Of a DNA stretch of 15,900 nt, positions 7,056 to 13,174 are shown piece by piece. Below the pieces are notes generated by a model. It did no database searches and had not been told where the DNA came from. It saw only the letters and a program-made list of their open reading frames with translations. The stretch is taken from NCBI GenBank assembly GCA_040381935.1, contig JBEIGJ010000039.1, positions 1 through 15,900 on the forward strand, written 5' to 3'. This stretch comes from Casp-actino8 sp040381935. Lineage in GTDB: Bacteria; Actinomycetota; Acidimicrobiia; Acidimicrobiales; Ilumatobacteraceae. The position numbers and the translations under genes are program-made. Position 1 is the stretch's first letter. Every line of letters starts with the position of its first letter.

Positions 7056-8084
7056 ATGGCAGCAAAGTTGTACTACGACGCTGATTGCGACGTCTCGATC
7101 ATCAAGGGACGCAAAGTGGCCATCATCGGTTACGGATCCCAAGGTCACGCTCATGCGCTGAACCTCAAAGAGAGCGGCGTGCCAGTGGTCGTTGGTTTGC
7201 GCGAGGGTTCATCCTCGGCTGCCAAGGCCCAAGCCGCCGGTCTCGAGGTGAAGTCCATCGCTGATGCCGCCAAGTGGGCCGATGTGATCATGTTGACCAT
7301 GCCTGATACCGAGCAGAAGGCCACCTATGACGCTCATATCAAGCGATTCATGAAGCCTGGCAAGGCGTTGGCCTTTGCCCATGGATTCAACATTCGTTTC
7401 AAGCGCATTCGTCCGCCAAAGGGTGTGGATGTGATCATGATTGCGCCAAAGGGTCCTGGTCACCTGGTGCGTCGTACCTATACCGAGGGTGGCGGAGTGC
7501 CCTGTCTCATCGCCGTCGAACAAGATGCCACTGGTAACGCCAAAGCGGTGTCGTTGTCCTACGCCTCGGCCATTGGCGGCGGTCGCGCTGGCATCATTGA
7601 AACCACATTTGCCGAAGAGACCGAAACCGATCTATTCGGTGAGCAAGTTGTTCTCTGCGGCGGTTTGACTTCATTGGTGCAGGCTGGTTTCGAAACCCTG
7701 GTCGAAGCCGGATATCAGCCAGAGATGGCTTATTTCGAATGTCTGCATGAGGTCAAGTTGATCGTGGACTTGATGTACGAAGAGGGCATCGCAGGTATGC
7801 GTTACAGCATCAGTGATACTACTGAGTATGGAGATGTGACGCGCGGGCCACGCGTGGTGACACCGGCAACCAAGAAGACCATGCAGAAGATCTTGAAAGA
7901 GATCCAAAGTGGTAAGTTCGCCAAAGAGTGGATCGCCGAGAGCGAAAGTGGACGGGCGAACTTCAATGCTCTGCGCGCTGCGGGGGCCAGTCATCAGATC
8001 GAAGAGGTGGGTAAGAACCTGCGCTCGATGATGCCCTGGATTTCCGCTGGTAAGCAGAAAGTGTCCGAAGCCTCCGGAGGCTGA
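7056..8084 (+). CDS. ilvC: ketol-acid reductoisomerase (class I)
   Basis: This 342-residue enzyme isomerises and reduces acetolactate or acetohydroxybutyrate to the dihydroxy acids, using Mg2+ and NADPH. The Rossmann motif GYGSQGHAHALNLKESG starts at G25. The loop LREGSSSAAKA carries R49 and serines typical of NADPH preference. The active site is intact: H109 in AFAHGFNIRF, D192 and E196 in TDLFGEQ, E228 and E232 in YFECLHEV, and S253 in YSISDTTEYGD. The short length marks the class I form. It is the third gene of the ilvBNC operon. A 14-nt palindrome covers its final codons (8069-8082). Confidence 0.97.
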   Translation: MAAKLYYDADCDVSIIKGRKVAIIGYGSQGHAHALNLKESGVPVVVGLREGSSSAAKAQAAGLEVKSIADAAKWADVIMLTMPDTEQKATYDAHIKRFMKPGKALAFAHGFNIRFKRIRPPKGVDVIMIAPKGPGHLVRRTYTEGGGVPCLIAVEQDATGNAKAVSLSYASAIGGGRAGIIETTFAEETETDLFGEQVVLCGGLTSLVQAGFETLVEAGYQPEMAYFECLHEVKLIVDLMYEEGIAGMRYSISDTTEYGDVTRGPRVVTPATKKTMQKILKEIQSGKFAKEWIAESESGRANFNALRAAGASHQIEEVGKNLRSMMPWISAGKQKVSEASGG

Positions 8085-8100
8085 GACCTCCCCGTTTCAT

Positions 8101-8127
8101 AAATCCGACTTGTTTGGTCGGGAATTT
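8101..8127 (+). terminator. hairpin between ilvC and the sulfhydrylase gene, possible weak terminator
   Basis: CCGAC (8105-8109) pairs with GTCGG (8117-8121) over a seven-base loop. AAAT (8101-8104) and ATTT (8124-8127) extend it past a two-base bulge. The tail is short, so termination would be weak. A second small hairpin, GGAGG (8076-8080) with CCTCC (8087-8091), sits just upstream over the ilvC stop. It may instead belong to the 5' leader of the next gene. Confidence 0.35.
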
Positions 8128-8133
8128 ACCGCT

Positions 8134-8207
8134 AGCGTGCCCTCCTGTTCGGTCGAGTGATTCGGTGCATCCGAGTCCATCGACATCGTGAAACAGGAGG
8201 GCACGTT
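8134..8207 (+). promoter_or_regulatory. long leader hairpin sequestering the metY-type ribosome binding site
   Basis: AGCGTGCCCTCCTGTT (8134-8149) pairs with AACAGGAGGGCACGTT (8192-8207): 16 bp with one G-U. Inside are a CG / ATCGTGA internal loop, a 5-bp stem (8152-8156 with 8180-8184), a two-by-two mismatch, and a 7-bp stem (8159-8165 with 8171-8177, one G-U) capped by a five-base loop. The right arm contains the AGGAGGG Shine-Dalgarno and ends one base before the ATG at 8209. The folded form should block initiation. I match it to no SAM, SAH or other riboswitch consensus that I know. A TTGTTT/TAGCGT promoter-like pair (8110-8115, 8133-8138) would start RNA inside the left arm, so the true 5' end is critical. 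Confidence 0.65.
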
Positions 8208-8208
8208 C

Positions 8209-9522
8209 ATGTCGGCAGCAGAGTGGGGATTCGAGACACGCCAGATCCATGTTGGGGGAGACCCCGATCCGGCGACCGGGGCACGGGCGGTGCCGATCTA
8301 TCAGACCACCAGTTACGAGTTCAATAGTTCTGAACATGCCGCCAACCTGTTCGCTTTGGCCGAGGTGGGCAATATCTATACCCGGATCATGAACCCCACC
8401 CAGCTTGCGGTGGAATCCCGGGTGAACTCACTCGAAGGTGGAGTGATCACGGCAATTGGTCTACCCGGCACGTTGGTGGTGAGCTCGGGTCAGGCGGCGG
8501 AGACCTTGGCGATTCTGACTTTGGCCGAAGCGGGCGATCACATCGTCGCCTCACCGTCGTTGTATGGCGGAACCTACAACTTGTTGCACTACACGCTGCC
8601 CAAGTTGGGTATCGCTGTCGATTTCGTGGATGACCCCCACGATCTGGCGCAGTGGAAGGCCGCAGTGCGACCGAACACCAAGGCGTTCTATGGCGAAGTG
8701 CTGGCCAACCCGCGGAACGACATTTTCGATATCGAAGGTGTTTCCAAAGTGGCCCATGAAGCCGGTGTACCCCTGATCGTAGACAACACGGTGCCGACGG
8801 CTTATGGCATTCGTCCGCTCGAGTGGGGTGCTGACATCGTGGTGCAGTCGCTGACCAAATTCGTCGGAGGTCACGGCACTTCCATCGCCGGTTCGATCAC
8901 CGATGGTGGAAAGTTCGACTTCTCGGCTTCTGGTCGTTTTGCGAACTTCACCGAACCCGATCCCAGTTACCACGGTCTGTCGTACTGGCCAGCACTCGGT
9001 CCCGGTTCGTACATCTTGAAAGCGCGAGTGCAGTTGCTGCGCGATCTCGGTATGGCTATTTCGCCCTTCAACGCATTTCTGATTCTGCAAGGACTGGAGA
9101 CTTTGTCTCTGCGGATGGAGCGGCATTGGAGCAACGCTCAAAAGGTTGCCGAATATCTCGCTCAGCATCCGCAAGTGGAGAGCGTCAACTTCGCCGGGTT
9201 GCCGAGCAGCCCCTGGCATGAGCGCGCCAAGAAATATTTTGGCGGCCGCGGCTATGGATCGGTCTTGGCGTTCAATATCAAGGGCGGGCGCGAAGCCGGA
9301 GAAAAGTTCGTGGCTGGTCTGCAGTTGCATAGTCACGTGGCCAATATCGGCGACGTGCGCAGCCTGGTCATTCAGCCATCGACCACGACGCACAGTCAGC
9401 TGACGGCCCAAGAGCAGGTGGCATCAGGAGTGAATCCGGGTCTGATTCGCTTGAGTGTTGGTCTCGAGACCATCAGCGACATCCTGGCCGACCTGGATAT
9501 CGGTTTCGCCGCTGCTCAATAG
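8209..9522 (+). CDS. metY: O-acetylhomoserine sulfhydrylase (aminocarboxypropyltransferase)
   Basis: This 437-residue Cys/Met-metabolism PLP enzyme of the MetY type makes homocysteine from O-acetyl-L-homoserine and sulfide. The PLP lysine is K217 in VVQSLTKFVGGHGTSIAGSI. IYTRIMNPT (from residue 56), the SGQAAE turn and VDNT (D192 for the PLP ring) are all present. The N-terminus FETRQIHVGGDPDPATGARAVPIYQTTSY is diagnostic of the family, and length matches MetY (about 425-450) rather than the shorter MetB. I chose ATG 8209 because AGGAGGG lies at ideal spacing; a GTG at 8188 in the same frame would place the Shine-Dalgarno inside the gene. The usual partner, homoserine acetyltransferase (metX), is not in the window. 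Initiation is probably controlled by the hairpin at 8134-8207. Confidence 0.93.
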   Translation: MSAAEWGFETRQIHVGGDPDPATGARAVPIYQTTSYEFNSSEHAANLFALAEVGNIYTRIMNPTQLAVESRVNSLEGGVITAIGLPGTLVVSSGQAAETLAILTLAEAGDHIVASPSLYGGTYNLLHYTLPKLGIAVDFVDDPHDLAQWKAAVRPNTKAFYGEVLANPRNDIFDIEGVSKVAHEAGVPLIVDNTVPTAYGIRPLEWGADIVVQSLTKFVGGHGTSIAGSITDGGKFDFSASGRFANFTEPDPSYHGLSYWPALGPGSYILKARVQLLRDLGMAISPFNAFLILQGLETLSLRMERHWSNAQKVAEYLAQHPQVESVNFAGLPSSPWHERAKKYFGGRGYGSVLAFNIKGGREAGEKFVAGLQLHSHVANIGDVRSLVIQPSTTTHSQLTAQEQVASGVNPGLIRLSVGLETISDILADLDIGFAAAQ

Positions 9523-9534
9523 TGTGGGATCGAT

Positions 9535-9569
9535 CGAGACGTCGATCAGCAGTTGTTGATCACGTCTCG
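9535..9569. terminator. bulged inverted repeat between convergent genes, probable bidirectional terminator
   Basis: CGAGACGT (9535-9542) pairs with ACGTCTCG (9562-9569). Inside, GATCA (9544-9548) pairs with TGATC (9557-9561), giving 13 bp with one bulged base and an eight-base loop. It sits between the convergent metY-type and PAC2 genes and overlaps the last codons of the latter. Neither side has a T-run, so it may act as a hairpin-only terminator or an RNA-stability element. Confidence 0.55.
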
Positions 9570-10435
9570 GGACGATTCTCGTCGAGGTATCGCTGGAACT
9601 CGGCTGCCAAGTCGTCGGCGGTGGGAATCGATGCCTCGGCGCGCCGGTCGTATTCCAACTCCAACATCTTCACGTAATTGAGAGCGCGATCATCTTCGGA
9701 GACTGCGTCGTCATGTAACGAACGCCAACGATCGATGTCGTCGGTGAGCAATGTGTGACGAGTGGGGACGGCCAAAACATGTTCCAGGTGGCGAAGCAGT
9801 GCGGCTGCGGCCTGCGGATGTTGGGCGTTGCCCAAGTAATGAGGTACGCCTACCCGCAAGGAAATAGCGGGCAGGCTCTTGCGTTCGAATTCGGCCTGCA
9901 TCACACCGATCACTCCGGTGATGCCCTGATACGAGGGCCGAGTCAGACCAAGGGTGCGAGCAAGCGTCGGGTCGACGGTGCTTCCAATCACCATCGGGGT
10001 GCGAGTGTGGGGAACCGTATCGGCAGAGGCGCCAACGGTAACGATGGCCTCACAGCCGAGCCGGGTGTAGGCGGCAATGAGGCAGCGCACGTAGGTGTGC
10101 CAGCGTAGGTGGGGTTCCACTCCGGAGACGATTACCAAGTCGTGGGTGGCATCGGGATAACGCGCGGTGACGATGTCATTGATCGGCCAGACGATATGTC
10201 GTTCACCTTCATCATCGAGTCGCGAATCGGGACGGATTTGGGTGAAGTCATAGAACAAGTCGGCGTCGATGGAGGCCACCCGTTCCGTTTCGGTGTGAGC
10301 AATGAGATGTTCGAGAGCTGCTGTGGCAGCGGCCGCTGCATCGAACCATCCAGTGAGAGCAACGACCATGATCGGCCTCCGCAAAGGAGCCGATAGTCCC
10401 TCCCAGATCAGGACGTCGTCAATATTGATGCTCAC
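9560..10435 (-). CDS. PAC2-family protein (proteasome assembly chaperone-like)
   Basis: This 291-residue soluble protein matches the PAC2 family by its N-terminal block RPIMVVALTGWFDAAAAATAALEHL and by DLVIVSGVEPHLRW and AIVTVGASADTVPHTRTP further in. Family members are widespread in actinobacteria and resemble eukaryotic proteasome-assembly chaperones; the bacterial role is unsettled, and one cannot infer a proteasome from this window. The C-terminal about 60 residues are charged and helical (EDDRALNYVKMLELEYDRR). The start is a GTG at 10435; no good Shine-Dalgarno is visible. The gene lies 51 nt after serC on the same strand and may be coupled to it through a mini-ORF whose stop overlaps this GTG. 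The stop lies within the hairpin shared with the convergent metY-type gene. Confidence 0.85.
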   Translation of the reverse strand: MSINIDDVLIWEGLSAPLRRPIMVVALTGWFDAAAAATAALEHLIAHTETERVASIDADLFYDFTQIRPDSRLDDEGERHIVWPINDIVTARYPDATHDLVIVSGVEPHLRWHTYVRCLIAAYTRLGCEAIVTVGASADTVPHTRTPMVIGSTVDPTLARTLGLTRPSYQGITGVIGVMQAEFERKSLPAISLRVGVPHYLGNAQHPQAAAALLRHLEHVLAVPTRHTLLTDDIDRWRSLHDDAVSEDDRALNYVKMLELEYDRRAEASIPTADDLAAEFQRYLDENRPET

Positions 10436-10479
10436 GATACGCCGATCAGCATTCGTTCGTTCGGTGTTCGTCCGCTCAT
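10432..10479 (-). CDS. possible 15-codon bridging mini-ORF between serC and the PAC2 gene
   Basis: ATG at 10479, seven bases after the serC stop, opens a 15-residue ORF (MSGRTPNERMLIGVS). Its TGA overlaps the PAC2 GTG start as GTGA. Such an arrangement could keep ribosomes moving from serC into the downstream gene, which lacks a Shine-Dalgarno of its own. It is short and has no recognisable product, so chance is possible. Confidence 0.25.
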   Translation of the reverse strand: MSGRTPNERMLIGVS

Positions 10480-10486
10480 AGTCGTC

Positions 10487-11626
10487 TCACGATCGCAGCT
10501 CGTCCACGATGACATCGATGCAACGCGTCAAAGAGCGCACATCGTTGGGATCGACAGCCGGGAACATGCCGATGCGCAGTTGATTGCGACCGAGTTTGCG
10601 GTAACTATCGGTGTCGACGACACCATTGGCGCGGAGCGCAGCGCAAACATCGTTGGCGTCGACGCCCCCATCGGCAGGTGCGGCAATGTCGATGGTGGCG
10701 ACCACATCGGATCGTTGGGCTTGATCGCTGACGAAGGGTGTGGCCCACGGCCGTGACTCCGCCCAGGAATACACCGCAGAGGCTGATTCGTGACTGCGAG
10801 CGTGACAGGCTCTCAAGCCGCCGAGTTCATTCATCCAGCGCACTTGAGATTCGAGGAGGATCAAGGTCGCCAGAGCGGGGGTGTTGTAGGTCTGATTGGC
10901 CAGTGAATTGTCGAGTGCAATCTTCAGATCGAGCGATGCCGGTACCCAGCGCTTTGAAGCGGCGATACGTTCGATCCGCTCAATAGCGGCCGGCGAACAA
11001 GCCGCTAGCCACAGGCCGCCATCGGATGCAAAACATTTTTGGGGTGCGAAGTAATAGACATCGACCTCACTCGGATTCCAGAGAAGTCCACCGGCCGCCG
11101 AGGTGGCATCGACGATGACCAGTGCCGATGATGTCGGATCGGGACGGCGAAGATCCATCATCACCCCGGTGGAGGTTTCATTATGGGTCAGAGCGTAGGT
11201 ATCGACGTCGGCCGTAGCTATTGCGTGGGGGTGAGTACCAGGGAGAGATTCGATGACCATCGGCTCGCCCAAGTGGGGAGCGGCAGCGGCGGCTTGGGCG
11301 AACTTGGAGGAGAACTCGCCAAAGACAAGATGTTGGCTGCGGTCGTGGATGAGTCCGAAGGTGGCCACATCCCAAAAGACAGTTGACCCGCCATTGCCCA
11401 GAAGTATCTGCCAACCATCAGGAAGGCTGAACAAGGACGACAGACCCGAACGCACCGAGCCAACCAGATTCTTGACCGGGGCTTGACGATGGGAGGTGCC
11501 GAGCAGGTCGCGTCCGGCAGACGCGAGGGCGATCATTTGCTCGGGGCGCACTTTGGATGGACCGCAACCGAACCGGCCGTCAACGGGCAAAAGTTCGGGG
11601 GAAAGACGAATTGACCGGGGATCCAT
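10487..11626 (-). CDS. serC: phosphoserine aminotransferase, actinobacterial type
   Basis: This 379-residue class V aminotransferase converts 3-phosphohydroxypyruvate and glutamate to 3-phosphoserine in serine biosynthesis, and can act in the pyridoxal phosphate pathway. The sequence follows the mycobacterial-type subfamily: FGCGPSKVRP near residue 20, LLGTSHRQAPVKNLVG (41-56), HNETSTGV (148-155), VDATSAAGG, and the PLP lysine K197 in YYFAPQKCFASDGGLW. The start is the ATG at 11626; a GTG at 11635 is an alternative. The frame stays open much further upstream, but that extension overlaps the divergent aminotransferase gene and has no family similarity. No Shine-Dalgarno is seen. The divergent gene starts 18 bp away, so the promoters must overlap. 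Confidence 0.93.
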   Translation of the reverse strand: MDPRSIRLSPELLPVDGRFGCGPSKVRPEQMIALASAGRDLLGTSHRQAPVKNLVGSVRSGLSSLFSLPDGWQILLGNGGSTVFWDVATFGLIHDRSQHLVFGEFSSKFAQAAAAAPHLGEPMVIESLPGTHPHAIATADVDTYALTHNETSTGVMMDLRRPDPTSSALVIVDATSAAGGLLWNPSEVDVYYFAPQKCFASDGGLWLAACSPAAIERIERIAASKRWVPASLDLKIALDNSLANQTYNTPALATLILLESQVRWMNELGGLRACHARSHESASAVYSWAESRPWATPFVSDQAQRSDVVATIDIAAPADGGVDANDVCAALRANGVVDTDSYRKLGRNQLRIGMFPAVDPNDVRSLTRCIDVIVDELRS

Positions 11627-11644
11627 TGTGCTCACTGTGTAAGC

Positions 11645-12868
11645 ATGGCAGGCATGAGTTCCACTCCCCAACGGAATCGCACATCTTCTCGGTTGGCCGC
11701 TATCGCCGAATCGGCCACTTTGGCCGTCGACGCCAAGGCCAAAGCCCTGAAAGCGGCCGGCGAAAACGTCATTGGATTCGGCGCCGGTGAGCCCGATTTT
11801 CCCACACCAGAGCACATCGTCGAAGCGGCGGCACGGGCTTGTCGGGATCCGAAGAATCACCGTTACACCCCGGCGGCCGGTTTGCCCGAGTTGCGTGAAG
11901 CCATTGCGGTGAAAACCAAACGAGACAGTGGCTTTGCGACTACCGCCAACCAAGTTCTCGTCACCAACGGCGGAAAACACGCGGTCTTCACTGCCTTTGC
12001 GGCTCTGTGCGATCCCGGTGATGAGGTCATCATCCCTGCCCCCTATTGGACGACCTATCCCGAGGCCGTCACGCTGGCTGGCGGAGTTCCCGTGGTCATC
12101 GATACCGATGAAGCCACCGGATTTCGGGTCACAGTCGAACAGTTGGAAAAGGCCCTGACGCCGCGCACCAAAGTATTGCTCTTCGTATCACCCGATAACC
12201 CCTCGGGATCGGTGTACCCACCCGACGAGGTGCGGGCCATTGGCGAATGGGCGGTGGCGCGCGGAATCTGGGTACTGACTGATGAAATCTATGAGCATCT
12301 GACGTATGGCTCCCACGTCTTTTCCTCGATGCCGACTTTGGTTCCCGAGTTGGCGGACCGTTGTCTCATCGTTAACGGCGTGGCCAAGACCTATGCAATG
12401 ACGGGGTGGCGCGTGGGCTGGATGATTGGTCCACCCGATGTCATGAAAGCAGCCATCAACTTCCAGAGTCACACCACTTCCAATGTGAACAACGTGGCCC
12501 AGATCGCCGCCTTGACTGCGGTAGCCGGCGACCTTTCGGCGGTGGCCATGATGCGGGAGGCCTTCGAGCGACGGGGACGCACGATGCACCGCATGCTGTC
12601 GGCAATAGCGGGGGTGACCTGCTCTGAACCCGAAGGTGCTTTTTACTGCTATCCGAATGTGAGTGGGCTCTTGGGTCGCTCCATTGGGGGTCAGGTAGCA
12701 CATTCGAGTTTGGAGTTGGCCGACTTGATTCTGTCGGAGGCCAAAGTCGCCGTTGTTCCCGGTGAAGCTTTCGGAACTCCGGGCTATGCCCGTTTCTCAT
12801 TCGCTTTGGGCGATGCCGATCTGGAAGAGGGCATCAATCGGATTGCCGCCCTCGTCGCCAACTCATAA
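11645..12868 (+). CDS. aspC: PLP-dependent class I aminotransferase, aspartate aminotransferase type
   Basis: This 407-residue fold-type I enzyme probably moves the amino group between aspartate and glutamate/2-oxoglutarate, and perhaps to prephenate or aromatic keto acids as many subgroup I-gamma relatives do. Key blocks are GFGAGEPDFPTPEHI (44-58), NHRYTPAAGLPELREAI, PYWTTYPE, SPDNPSG with N185, LTDEIYEHLTY with D213 and Y216 for PLP, and K248 in NGVAKTYAMTGWRVGWMIGP. The N-P-S-G form replaces the usual N-P-T-G. ATGs at 11645 and 11654 are both possible, and neither has a clear Shine-Dalgarno. The symbol is a family-level guess. No strong terminator is seen after its stop. Confidence 0.88.
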   Translation: MAGMSSTPQRNRTSSRLAAIAESATLAVDAKAKALKAAGENVIGFGAGEPDFPTPEHIVEAAARACRDPKNHRYTPAAGLPELREAIAVKTKRDSGFATTANQVLVTNGGKHAVFTAFAALCDPGDEVIIPAPYWTTYPEAVTLAGGVPVVIDTDEATGFRVTVEQLEKALTPRTKVLLFVSPDNPSGSVYPPDEVRAIGEWAVARGIWVLTDEIYEHLTYGSHVFSSMPTLVPELADRCLIVNGVAKTYAMTGWRVGWMIGPPDVMKAAINFQSHTTSNVNNVAQIAALTAVAGDLSAVAMMREAFERRGRTMHRMLSAIAGVTCSEPEGAFYCYPNVSGLLGRSIGGQVAHSSLELADLILSEAKVAVVPGEAFGTPGYARFSFALGDADLEEGINRIAALVANS

Positions 12869-12920
12869 CTCCCAACACATCTCTCACTTTCACGACATCA
12901 CGTTGATTGTGGTGCGCGCT

Positions 12921-12940
12921 AGTCACGATGTGAGGTGACT
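12921..12940. promoter_or_regulatory. inverted repeat overlapping the putative btuF promoter
   Basis: AGTCAC (12921-12926) and GTGACT (12935-12940) form a perfect 6-bp inverted repeat with an 8-bp spacer. The right half coincides with the proposed -35 box, so it could be an operator. The rest of the stretch from 12869 shows nothing recognisable. Confidence 0.3.
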
Positions 12941-12962
12941 GTCCGACAAGACCTGCTACTGT
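12935..12962 (+). promoter_or_regulatory. candidate promoter of the cobalamin uptake operon
   Basis: GTGACT (12935-12940) and TACTGT (12957-12962) resemble -35 and TAnnnT -10 boxes with a 16-bp spacer. Transcription would begin near 12969, exactly where the riboswitch aptamer appears to start. Confidence 0.45.
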
Positions 12963-12968
12963 TCTGAC

Positions 12969-13080
12969 GCCGGCGATAGTCGGCCGTGTGGAAAACAGCG
13001 AAGTCCGGTGAGATCCCGGCACTGTCCCGCAACGGTGGTTCGTGAGAGTTTTGCTCATCATGACGAGTCCGGTCGCCTGA
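12969..13080 (+). promoter_or_regulatory. cobalamin riboswitch aptamer
   Basis: The region carries the conserved cobalamin-riboswitch core: AAGTCCGGTGAGATCCCGG at 13001-13019 (stem CCGG 13005-13008 with CCGG 13016-13019), then CACTGTCCCGCAACGGTG at 13020-13037, and the closing GAGTCCGGTCGCCTG at 13065-13079. A 5' hairpin GCCG/CGGC lies at 12969-12984. It binds adenosyl- or methylcobalamin and represses downstream genes when B12 is plentiful. The following genes encode a cobalamin-type ABC importer, which supports both assignments. Exact ends are approximate. Confidence 0.9.
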
Positions 13081-13168
13081 TCCGCGCGCGATACAACCCT
13101 CGAGGCAAGGGCGGATCGCATGAGACATGGTCTCGGCACTCCTCTTGTCTCCTCAATCATTGAGGAGG
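13078..13168 (+). promoter_or_regulatory. riboswitch expression platform with Shine-Dalgarno-sequestering hairpin
   Basis: CTCCTCAA (13149-13156) pairs perfectly with TTGAGGAG (13160-13167), burying the GAGGAGG Shine-Dalgarno (13162-13168) of btuF. A second anti-SD copy, CTCCTC, lies at 13139-13144. GAGAC at 13122-13126 can pair with GTCTC at 13130-13134 or, as GAGACA, with TGTCTC at 13146-13151; the latter would break the sequestering stem. GATCCGC (13079-13085) also pairs with GCGGATC (13111-13117), overlapping the aptamer end. This suggests translational rather than terminator control; no U-tract is present. Confidence 0.6.
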
Positions 13169-13174
13169 CTTCCA

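Noticed and set aside
8069..8082. 14-nt perfect palindrome AGCCTCCGGAGGCT at the end of ilvC
   Set aside because: It lies within the final codons and has no T-run; on its own it is too short and too GC-rich to call a terminator or operator.
8188..8208. GTG start for the sulfhydrylase at 8188
   Set aside because: It precedes the AGGAGGG site, which is ideally placed for ATG 8209, and it adds residues not typical of the family.
8085..8208. A known SAM riboswitch (SAM-I, -II, -IV or SAH type) before the sulfhydrylase gene
   Set aside because: None of the conserved core sequences or pseudoknot layouts that I know is visible; the region is dominated by one long hairpin.
8551..9411. 286-codon minus-strand ORF inside the sulfhydrylase gene
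   Set aside because: It is antisense to a complete PLP enzyme with all active-site motifs and shows no recognisable protein features.
11627..11980. 118-residue N-terminal extension of serC
   Set aside because: The extension overlaps the well-supported divergent aminotransferase gene and has no similarity to SerC; the homologous protein begins at 11626.
13127..13174. Earlier in-frame start for btuF at 13127
   Set aside because: It would translate through the regulatory hairpin and give an odd 16-residue extension before a normal lipoprotein signal; ATG 13175 has a perfect Shine-Dalgarno.
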